Source: a virus
DNA: 30,670 bases
Virus record (IMG/VR): IMGVR_UViG_3300008116_000432
Coordinates: 1-30,670 of that record
Reading direction: 5' to 3' (one strand)
Shown here piece after piece: positions 22,052 to 29,600 of the stretch. The stretch's first letter is position 1. Every line of letters begins with the position of its first letter. The notes beneath the pieces are model-generated. The model was not told the DNA's origin and made no database searches. It saw only the letters and a program-made list of their open reading frames with translations. The translations under genes and the position numbers were made by a program.

Positions 22052-23677
22052 ATGAATATTGATAATTTATTGCCAAAGAACGCACACGTTCAAAGGCGTA
22101 AAGATGTAGTAGCACTGACCTCAAAGTGGGAAAAAACAGGGCTATTAGAAAACTTGTCAGATCTTGACAAAGGAAATGTTGCTCAACTCTTAGAAAACCA
22201 AGCGAAGCAATTGGTAGTTGAAGCAAACAGAACAGGAACAGCTGCCGGTTCAGAAGAATGGGCTGGTGTTGCGTTACCGTTGATTAGAAGAATTTTCGGT
22301 GAAATCACTGCAAAGGACTTTGTTTCGGTACAGCCGATGAATTTACCTTCAGGACTCGTGTTCTGGTTGGAATTCAAGTATGGTACTGGACAACCAGGTT
22401 TCGCAAGTGGTTCTGGTAAAGATTCACAAGAAGACTCGATTTGGGGTGTAACTGATGCATCTAAGGGTGAAGCAGTTGCAACCGGTGGTCTTTATGGTGC
22501 AGGACGATTCGCATATTCAATCAACGATTACAGTAAGACTGGACTTATCGCAAGTTCATCTGGTACGCCAACTGCAACTAAAGGCGTATTCTCAAGTTGT
22601 AATCTGTCATCAGATGTAAACTTCGATAGCGAATTCTCAAGTTCAGTTGTTGACTCTGCAAAAATCAAAAAATTGACTATCGCAGTTAGTTCTTTGACAA
22701 ATCCTGATTTGGAAGGTGTACGTGCATTTACGGTTAGTGGTACAGGAATCGACACGCAGTTCAATCAGTTCACTTCGATCAATGCTGCAAAAACTCAAAT
22801 TACATTTGTAATTTCTGGTTCAGCAACACAGATCGCTAACTTGGCAGTTTACTATCAGAAGCAACCTACTGATGTTACAAGAGGTGATTTTGAAGAGAAC
22901 AAAACTGGTCAAGATCCATTAGATATTCCTGAATTGAACCTTGAGTTCCATAGCCAAGCGTTAACTGCAAAGACACGTAAACTGAAGGCAATGTGGACAC
23001 CTGAATTCGCACAGGACATCAACGCATACCAGAACATCGATGCAGAAGCAGAATTAACCGGTATCCTTGGTGAATATGTTGCGAGAGAAATCGATTTGGA
23101 AATCTTAGACATGTTGAGATTGAACGCTCAAACGACTAAATATTGGTCAGCACGTTTAGGATACGAATATAATCCTGATACAAACGCATTCAGTCAAACA
23201 GCTGCAAACGCTGCTGCATACAATCAAGGTACATGGTTCCAAACATTGGGAACTAAGATCCAAGCAGTATCTAACGAAATCGATAGATTGACGTTTAGAG
23301 GTGGTGCAAACTTCTTGGTTACCTCACCAACTGTAGCAACTGTACTCGAATCGATTCCTGGTTATGCAGCCGACACAGACGGAAGCAGAAATCAGTTTAG
23401 TATGGGATCTCACAAGATCGGTACAATCAATAATCGTTTCACTGTATACAAATCACCTTACATGAAAGAAAATGTAATTTTGATGGGATACAGAGGAACA
23501 CAATATTTGGAAACAGGTGCCGTATACGCTCCATACATTCCATTGATTATGACACCGCTTGTACACGATCCTGATAACTTTACACCAAGAAAAGCCGTGA
23601 TGACAAGATACGCAAAAGAAATGCTGCGTCCTGAATTCTACGGTAAGATCTTTGTTGAAGGTTTGAATACTATCTAA
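22052..23677 (+). CDS. 23: Major capsid protein (T4 gp23-like)
   Basis: This encodes 541 residues, near T4 gp23 (521). The T4-family core is clear: LENQAKQLVVEA, then WAGVALPLIRRIFGEITAKD and FVSVQPMNLPSGLVFWLEFK at about residues 70-110. Near the C-terminus are NRFTVYKSPYMKENVILMGY and an ending typical of the family. It forms the hexamers of the prohead shell (HK97 fold). gp21 probably removes an N-terminal propeptide: L31-L-E33 or L46-L-E48 are candidate sites, both inferred. The gene is followed at once by a strong terminator, and preceded by the best ribosome site in the cassette, both fitting very high expression. No separate vertex-protein (gp24) gene is seen directly after it. Confidence 0.94.
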   Translation: MNIDNLLPKNAHVQRRKDVVALTSKWEKTGLLENLSDLDKGNVAQLLENQAKQLVVEANRTGTAAGSEEWAGVALPLIRRIFGEITAKDFVSVQPMNLPSGLVFWLEFKYGTGQPGFASGSGKDSQEDSIWGVTDASKGEAVATGGLYGAGRFAYSINDYSKTGLIASSSGTPTATKGVFSSCNLSSDVNFDSEFSSSVVDSAKIKKLTIAVSSLTNPDLEGVRAFTVSGTGIDTQFNQFTSINAAKTQITFVISGSATQIANLAVYYQKQPTDVTRGDFEENKTGQDPLDIPELNLEFHSQALTAKTRKLKAMWTPEFAQDINAYQNIDAEAELTGILGEYVAREIDLEILDMLRLNAQTTKYWSARLGYEYNPDTNAFSQTAANAAAYNQGTWFQTLGTKIQAVSNEIDRLTFRGGANFLVTSPTVATVLESIPGYAADTDGSRNQFSMGSHKIGTINNRFTVYKSPYMKENVILMGYRGTQYLETGAVYAPYIPLIMTPLVHDPDNFTPRKAVMTRYAKEMLRPEFYGKIFVEGLNTI

Positions 23678-23700
23678 GCCTGTCAAGGTAGATTAATATA

Positions 23701-23730
23701 AATAGGCACTCACAAGGTGCCTATTTTTTT
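23701..23730 (+). terminator. Intrinsic terminator after the capsid gene
   Basis: AATAGGCAC (23701-23709) pairs perfectly with GTGCCTATT (23717-23725) across a 7-base loop (TCACAAG), followed by a run of T to 23730. It lies 24 bases after the capsid stop and marks the end of the head transcription unit. This is the clearest terminator in the window. Confidence 0.9.
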
Positions 23731-23761
23731 GTCTATATACCTAAGTAAACAAATCAAAACT

Positions 23762-23770
23762 GATATTTAT
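23762..23770 (+). promoter_or_regulatory. GATATTTAT promoter-like motif after the terminator
   Basis: GATATTTAT is 32 bases past the capsid terminator and 23 bases before the next ATG, exactly where a new promoter is needed. It is identical to the words at 593 and 11900. It is the strongest positional argument that this word is a phage promoter element. Confidence 0.45.
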
Positions 23771-23784
23771 ATAAAAAGGTTTCT

Positions 23785-24120
23785 ATGGCATTGAAAATGA
23801 ATTATGAAGTGAATGGTGATTTTTATCCTGGTGCGTATTTACAGGTTAAAAAAATAGTATTGGGAAGTGAATTCACAGAAAGATACGAAGAACAAGCCGA
23901 CGGTTCACTTATATTGAAATACGATAAACGTCACGAAAACGTGGCGAGTATATTTGTGTTTCCTGATGAGGAAGCACGTATGAATAATGCAAGGCCGTTA
24001 CATCATTTCGGAATCGAATTTCCCTACGATGTAAATGGTGATGAAAATGCGTATAAGGCCGCATACGCAGCACTAAAAAAAGTGGAGCGGTTTAAAGACG
24101 AGATAATTGAAGACGTATAA
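23785..24120 (+). CDS. Small post-capsid phage protein, unknown function
   Basis: This encodes 111 residues of mixed alpha/beta character. The first gene after the capsid terminator, it has AAAAAGG seven bases upstream of the ATG. It begins MALKMNYEVNGDFYPGAYLQ with beta-strand patterning (VKKIVLGSEFTERYEEQADG, LILKYDKRHENVASIFVF) and ends in a short helix (YKAAYAALKKVERFKDEIIE). It looks like a small virion structural or assembly protein, with an Ig-like or tail-fibre connector shape possible. No family is recognised. It heads the appendage cassette, with 12 bases to the next gene. Confidence 0.75.
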   Translation: MALKMNYEVNGDFYPGAYLQVKKIVLGSEFTERYEEQADGSLILKYDKRHENVASIFVFPDEEARMNNARPLHHFGIEFPYDVNGDENAYKAAYAALKKVERFKDEIIEDV

Positions 24121-24132
24121 TGAGGAAATATA

Positions 24133-24522
24133 TTGAGCTGCCAAAACTACAATTTTATAATCAATCGTGGTTCTACAAAAGTAATCACTGTAGAATATAC
24201 GGATGCGACCGGTAGTATAAAGAATCTTACAGGATACAATGCTCGTATGCAATTACGTACAGATCCTGGTAGCGCAGCGACATCTTTATCGTTACACTCG
24301 AGCGGTTCGACTGCGAACAAATCCTCAATTGCAATAACTGGTACGAGTGGTTCTTTAAGCGTATATATTAGTGCAGCTGACACAAATAATTTAGTGAAAG
24401 ACATGTACTTTTACGATTTAGAAATATTCACCTCTTCAGATCCGTATACAAAAACAGATCCTGAATATGTTGTCAGATTATTAGAGGGCACGATAACGAC
24501 AAAATATAATGTGACTCGATAA
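24133..24522 (+). CDS. Virion structural protein, BppU N-domain-like (TTG start)
   Basis: This encodes 129 residues starting at TTG 24133, supported by GAGGA (24123-24127) at normal spacing; no ATG is close. The sequence is a beta-sandwich type: FIINRGSTKVITVEYTDATG, NLTGYNARMQLR, then SSIAITGTSGSLSVYISAAD, MYFYDLEIF and RLLEGTITTKYNVTR. The order 'strand, NLTG-xxxxx-QLR, YDLE, GTITxxxxVTR' resembles the N-terminal domain of baseplate BppU-like proteins and similar phage connector domains. That would make it a fibre or baseplate adaptor. Recognition is by pattern only. The stop overlaps the next ATG by one base (TAATG), so production of the two is likely linked. Confidence 0.7.
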   Translation: MSCQNYNFIINRGSTKVITVEYTDATGSIKNLTGYNARMQLRTDPGSAATSLSLHSSGSTANKSSIAITGTSGSLSVYISAADTNNLVKDMYFYDLEIFTSSDPYTKTDPEYVVRLLEGTITTKYNVTR

Positions 24523-24980
24523 TGGCAAATGTAAGAATCGATAAAAATACCGTAAAGGTAACCGAAGAACGCAATTATGTTTCGGTTAGCGAAGAACAGA
24601 ATATTGTTCGAGTTGTCGAACACGGCACACCTATTTTTATCGGTGGTAACGCATCAAATCTATTTACATACCAGTCAAATGGCGACTATTGGTACGCGGA
24701 TGAAAAAATTTCTGTAAATGGTTTCGGAGAATACTATAATTCGACCTATAAGCCCATATTTATATTTGAGAACGACACACAGAAGTTGCAGATCGACGGT
24801 TACGCCGAAATCACTGCAAATGGTACTGATGACCCGTTCGCAATAAAAACGGATAACGATTCGAATATTTTCAAAATAACAACAGATGAAATTGCAGTTT
24901 TTAAAATGCACACTCAATTAAAGACACCGGTATCAGGCGGCCTATATTTTTATAATGGCGATTTGTTTTTCGGTGTATAA
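24522..24980 (+). CDS. Small beta-rich virion protein, unknown function
   Basis: This encodes 152 residues. The N-terminus is a short run of alternating strands (NVRIDKNTVKVTEERNYVSV, SEEQNIVRVVEHGTPIFIGG) in which V-x-V pairs recur every ~10 residues. The rest alternates beta segments with aromatic residues (LFTYQSNGDYWYADEKISVN) and ends LYFYNGDLFFGV. This looks like a compact beta-helix or beta-sandwich adaptor attached to fibres. It has no own Shine-Dalgarno, overlaps the upstream stop, and is followed after 15 bases by a fibre gene with a strong site. No enzymatic motif is seen. Confidence 0.7.
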   Translation: MANVRIDKNTVKVTEERNYVSVSEEQNIVRVVEHGTPIFIGGNASNLFTYQSNGDYWYADEKISVNGFGEYYNSTYKPIFIFENDTQKLQIDGYAEITANGTDDPFAIKTDNDSNIFKITTDEIAVFKMHTQLKTPVSGGLYFYNGDLFFGV

Positions 24981-24995
24981 TGTAAAGGAATAACA

Positions 24996-26261
24996 ATGGC
25001 AACATGGAAGAAGGTCGTCGTATCAGGTTCAGCGGCACAATTTTCAGCATTAAAGGTAGATAACTTAACCGCAAGTCAGGCGGTTATTGGTGGTGGAAAT
25101 GCCGGCAACCTAACATCGAAAGCGATAAGCGGTACCGGTAATCTAATCGCAAACGGTGCATCCGGTGTGCAACTCACCGGTTCATTTACCGGCTCTTTTA
25201 AAGGTGACGGTTCACAACTTACAGGCCTTACTCCATCAGCTGTAACAACATATACAAACTCCGGCGATAATCGAATTATAACATCGACAACATCAACCGG
25301 AATAAACGGTGAAGCGAATCTTACATTCGACGGTACACTATTAACTGTTACCGGCCGTGCAGATGTAACCGGTGCAATTACCGGTAGTAATTTACGATTA
25401 GATGGTACATTACTTGACGGCGCAGCAGAAGCGACTGTATTAGTAATCGATCCTACCGGAAATGTAAAATCCGATGAAATCGATACACGTGTTTGGGGAA
25501 CGACACTTGTCGATGCTGCAAATGGTGTGGATAATCGTTTAGCGACATTTACCGATTCGAATTCATTGAATGGGGAAGCGAATCTAACATTCGATGGTAC
25601 TACTTTAGGTGTGACCGGTAAACTTGACGTGACTACATCGATTACCGGTAGTCAATTAATGTTGGATGGTACATTATTAGATGGTGCCGGTGAAACTACT
25701 GTTCTTGTTATCGATGGTACGGGAAATGTAAAATCCGACGAGATCGACTCAAGAGTATGGGGTACCTCACTTGTAGATGGTACAGGTCTTGCAAATCAGG
25801 TAGCTTATTGGTCAGATTCGAATACTGTAACTGGCGATACCGGATTTACGTATAATGCCGGTACTGATGTGTTGACTGTCGGTACATCGACTTTCGGTAC
25901 CAATGTTAATATTGCCGGTGATCTATTTGTGCAAGGAACGACAGTAAATGTAAATGTTGCGAATTTGAACGTGGAAGACCGTTTCATATTATTGAATTCT
26001 GGTTCAGCAACAGGCGATGGTGGTATCATTGTACAAACTGAAACGGCCGGCACTGGTGCAGCATTCGGTTGGTATGATACAGCAGCACGTTTCTCTTTAC
26101 AGACAAATACAAAACTCGCAGGTACTGCAACTGCAATTGTACCTGATGCGTTTGTTGCAGCAGTAGTAGACGAAGCGGCATCGATGACAGATATAGCAGC
26201 CTATCAGAAAAACGGAAATATACGTGTAACTTCTGGTGGTGATATTTACATATACTCTTAA
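24996..26261 (+). CDS. Tail-fibre-like protein with internal duplication
   Basis: This encodes 421 residues; AAAGGA six bases before the ATG fixes the start. The N-terminus W4-K-K-V-V-V-S-G-S is nearly identical to that of the collagen fibre at 26676, so it is probably a shared virion anchor. A 70-residue block (residues 104-173) is repeated 88 residues later (192-261), each containing NGEANLTFDGT, LRLDGTLLDG or its variant, and TVLVID-x-TGNVKSDEID. The C-terminal part (LNVEDRFILLNSGSATGDGG) is a pattern I associate with phage fibre C-terminal regions. The sequence is rich in Gly, Thr, Ser and Asn with beta-repeat character. The fibre class (tail, neck or whisker) is not determined. Confidence 0.8.
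   Translation: MATWKKVVVSGSAAQFSALKVDNLTASQAVIGGGNAGNLTSKAISGTGNLIANGASGVQLTGSFTGSFKGDGSQLTGLTPSAVTTYTNSGDNRIITSTTSTGINGEANLTFDGTLLTVTGRADVTGAITGSNLRLDGTLLDGAAEATVLVIDPTGNVKSDEIDTRVWGTTLVDAANGVDNRLATFTDSNSLNGEANLTFDGTTLGVTGKLDVTTSITGSQLMLDGTLLDGAGETTVLVIDGTGNVKSDEIDSRVWGTSLVDGTGLANQVAYWSDSNTVTGDTGFTYNAGTDVLTVGTSTFGTNVNIAGDLFVQGTTVNVNVANLNVEDRFILLNSGSATGDGGIIVQTETAGTGAAFGWYDTAARFSLQTNTKLAGTATAIVPDAFVAAVVDEAASMTDIAAYQKNGNIRVTSGGDIYIYS
25305..25514 (+). repeat. Internal duplication in the 24996 fibre, copy 1
   Basis: This 210-base unit encodes 70 residues starting NGEANLTFDGT and ending WGTTLVD. It recurs 264 bases downstream with the same length and no gap. DNA divergence is mostly at third positions, so the duplication is old and kept under protein selection. 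Confidence 0.85.
25569..25778 (+). repeat. Internal duplication in the 24996 fibre, copy 2
   Basis: This is the second 70-residue copy, starting NGEANLTFDGT and ending WGTSLVD. Compared with copy 1, changes cluster in the central strand (LGVTGKLDVTTSITGSQLML against LTVTGRADVTGAITGSNLRL). Confidence 0.85.
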
Positions 26262-26285
26262 CAGAAAACTAAAAGGTTATAAATT

Positions 26286-26444
26286 ATGGCAAGTTTTTTA
26301 CAGGCAAAAGAACAACGACCGGGCTTCGATGATGTAGAGGTTAAATTCCTATTACACTTTATTGCGGCTTCCAATTTCAAAGGTGAAAACGTAAAAATAT
26401 TAAATTCGATTGTTCAAAAATTAGAAAAACAGTTACATGGATAA
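26286..26444 (+). CDS. 52-residue small protein, unknown function
   Basis: This short gene starts with an ATG after AAAAGG and ends with TAA at 26442-26444, giving 52 residues: MASFLQAKEQRPGFDDVEVK, FLLHFIAASNFKGENVKILN, and SIVQKLEKQLHG. It looks like a compact helical protein with an aromatic/hydrophobic centre; there is no transmembrane run long enough to call. Its last eight bases overlap the next gene. It lies between two fibres, so a chaperone or assembly role is possible but unsupported. Confidence 0.55.
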   Translation: MASFLQAKEQRPGFDDVEVKFLLHFIAASNFKGENVKILNSIVQKLEKQLHG

Positions 26445-26604
26445 GTCACATAATTTGAAAGTCACATTTCAAGATTTGGTTATACTCAAGAACGCAGTTG
26501 AAAAAATTCAAATATTTGGCAAGGATGCGATTGTTGTTGCAGATATTTATAGTAGAATTCTTGAACTGACAAAAAAGGCAGAACAGGAACGGCTTAGTGA
26601 ATAA
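26437..26604 (+). CDS. 55-residue small helical protein, unknown function
   Basis: This encodes 55 residues from the ATG inside the end of the previous gene (ACATGGATAAG) to TAA at 26602-26604. It contains LKVTFQDLVILKNAVEKIQI, then AIVVADIYSRILELTKKAEQ. The amphipathic helices resemble small coiled-coil or assembly-chaperone proteins. Overlapping start and stop plus continuous codon use support it being real. Function unknown; the tiny pair could assist fibre folding, which is speculative. Confidence 0.55.
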   Translation: MDKSHNLKVTFQDLVILKNAVEKIQIFGKDAIVVADIYSRILELTKKAEQERLSE

Positions 26605-26675
26605 GCCTAAAAAATTTTGTAGGCCGAAAGGAAGTGGGCTCTAAGTTAGGGTTTCCAACCACAAAATAGGGACGT
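26605..26675 (+). other. Intergenic region before the giant fibre gene, imperfect hairpin
   Basis: This 71-base gap holds no gene. GCCTA (26605-26609) pairs with TAGGC (26620-26624) around an A/T loop, and there is a second weak GG...CC pairing further on. It ends with AGGGA five bases before the ATG at 26676. Base content here is more G-rich (AAAGGAAGTGGGCT, TTAGGGTTTCC) than other gaps. There is no T-run, so it is not a terminator. Its role is unknown. Confidence 0.35.
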
Positions 26676-29600
26676 ATGCCAAATTGGAAAAAAGTAATCG
26701 TATCGGGTTCCGATGCGCGTTTAAATAGTCTATTTGTAACAAACGCAGTTACAGCCTCGTATGGAAAGTTCACGAAAGGTGCAACTCTTACAGGGTCCTT
26801 ATTAGTAACACAATCGCACATTTCCACTGTCGATTATATCGATTTCACTACGACAGCTACTCCTCCATTTTTAACTGGAAGGCTCCAATGGATCGACGAC
26901 ACTAAAACTTTAAATATCGATACCGATATTAATGGTTTTTCAATTGAAATCGGTCATCAAAATGCAGTTAGGGTACGCAATACAAACCCGTTTACACTTA
27001 CTAAAGGAATAATTGTCTATATTAATGGTGAGAGTGGTCAGAGACCGACCGTAGCTACGGCAAGTTGGACAGATGATACAGATTCAGCGACAACTTTAGG
27101 ATTTGTAGCACAAAATATATCTACGAATGGCACCGGTTATGTTATAACAAACGGACTGATACGAGGCATAAATACCACAGCATTCGTACCAGGAACGATG
27201 TTATATTTATCGGCAAGTGGACAATACACATCGACTATTCCAATAGCACCTTTCCATGGTGTAAGATTAGGCCGAACAATCACACAGGCAGTTGATGGTA
27301 CGATTTATGTGAACGTGATAAATGGTTATGAACTAGGTGAACTACATGATGTATTAGAAATAAACAGGAAAAACGGCGATTTAATAATTTTTGATAGCAG
27401 TTCAAGAGTTTATAGAAATTCAAAAATACTATCAGGATCGTACGGAGTTTCCGGTTCTTTAAATATTTCGCAAGGCCTGACAGGTAGTACTGCGAAATTC
27501 ACTGCAATACCTAATGGTACAAACGAAACAAATGTTCTTGTTTTAGACGGAACAGGAAATGTAAAATACAGAACCAATTTAAGTTTACAAGGCACACAAG
27601 GAACACAAGGAACACAAGGTACTATTGGTTTACAAGGCACACAAGGAACCGTAGGAAGTCAGGGTACTACGGGTTCTCAAGGTACACAAGGAACACAAGG
27701 TCGACAAGGCACACAAGGTATCACTGGTTCACAAGGAACCGTAGGTTCTCAAGGTACTATTGGTAGCCAAGGCACACAAGGAACTCAGGGTACTACGGGC
27801 TCTCAAGGCACGATTGGTTCACAAGGAACCGTAGGATCTCAAGGAACACAAGGTACTACTGGGTCTCAAGGAACAATTGGTACTACCGGTAGCCAAGGCA
27901 CTCAAGGTACTCAGGGCTCACAAGGCACACAAGGTACTACCGGTTCACAAGGTACAATCGGATCTCAGGGTACTATAGGTACACAAGGCACACAAGGTAC
28001 TCAAGGTACTACGGGATCCCAAGGTACAATTGGTACGACCGGTTCACAAGGTACCTTAGGATCGCAAGGCACAATTGGTTCTCAAGGCACTCAGGGTACA
28101 CAAGGCCGACAAGGTACTACTGGAAGTCAGGGTACCCAAGGCACAACGGGTTCACAAGGAACTACGGGTTCACAAGGAACGCAAGGAACTCAGGGCTCAC
28201 AAGGCACACAAGGCATCACTGGGTCTCAAGGCACAACGGGTTCACAAGGTACAATTGGTAGCCAAGGTATACAAGGAACTCAGGGTACTACGGGTTCTCA
28301 AGGTACACAAGGCACAACGGGCTCACAAGGTACAATTGGTAGCCAAGGAACTATTGGTTCTCAAGGTACACAAGGCACACAAGGAACTCAGGGTACTACG
28401 GGCTCTCAAGGCACGATTGGTTCACAAGGTACCGTAGGAAGTCAAGGAACAATTGGAAGTCAGGGTACTATTGGTAGCCAAGGAACTATTGGTTCTCAAG
28501 GTACCGTAGGATCGCAAGGAACTATTGGTAGCCAAGGAACTCAGGGTATTACGGGTTCTCAAGGAACTATTGGTACACAAGGAACACAAGGTATCACCGG
28601 TTCTCAAGGTACTATTGGTAGCCAAGGTATACAAGGAACTACAGGTTCCCAAGGTACTATTGGTAGCCAAGGTACACAAGGAACTACAGGTTCCCAAGGT
28701 ACGATTGGTACTACGGGTTCACAAGGTACCGTAGGATCTCAAGGAACACAAGGAACTCAAGGTACCGTAGGAAGTCAAGGAACTATTGGTTCTCAAGGTA
28801 CACAAGGCACACAAGGTCGGCAGGGTACAACGGGCTCACAAGGAACGATTGGTTCACAAGGTACAACGGGTTCACAAGGCACACAAGGTACTGTCGGTTC
28901 ACAAGGTACAACGGGTTCACAAGGCACAATTGGTACAACTGGAAGTCAAGGAACTCAGGGAACTACGGGTTCACAAGGAACTATTGGCAGCCAAGGTACA
29001 CAAGGAACTACGGGCTCTCAAGGTACTATTGGTTCTCAAGGAACGCAAGGCACTCAGGGTACACAAGGCACTACTGGATCTCAAGGTACTATTGGTACAA
29101 CTGGAACACAAGGTACCGTAGGTAGTCAGGGTACGATCGGTTCTCAAGGCACACAAGGTACAACGGGTTCACAAGGAACTCAAGGTCCACAAGGCATCAC
29201 TGGGTCTCAAGGTACTACCGGTTCACAAGGAACAATTGGTTCACAAGGAACCGTAGGATCTCAAGGAACACAAGGTACTACCGGTAGCCAAGGAACCGTG
29301 GGAAGTCAGGGAACGATTGGGTCTCAAGGAACACAAGGTGTGCAAGGTCGACAAGGAACACAAGGCACACAAGGTATCACTGGGTCTCAGGGTACAATAG
29401 GAAGTCAAGGAACTATTGGTAGTCAGGGAACGATTGGTAGTCAAGGAACACAAGGTACACAAGGCACACAAGGTACTACCGGTTCACAAGGTACAATCGG
29501 CAGTCAAGGAACAATTGGTAGCCAAGGAACAATTGGTTCACAAGGCACACAAGGTACCGTAGGATCTCAAGGTACTATTGGGTCACAGGGTACACAAGGC

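Noticed and set aside
23697-23704. TATAAATA as a T4 late promoter
   Set aside because: It overlaps the left arm of the strong terminator hairpin, so it would not start a useful transcript.
28075-29121. Plus-strand Lys/Val/Leu-rich frames inside collagen tract 2 (and 7722-8021 in tract 1)
   Set aside because: They are out-of-phase readings of the Gly-X-Y repeat; the collagen phase is continuous and has the proper flanking domains.
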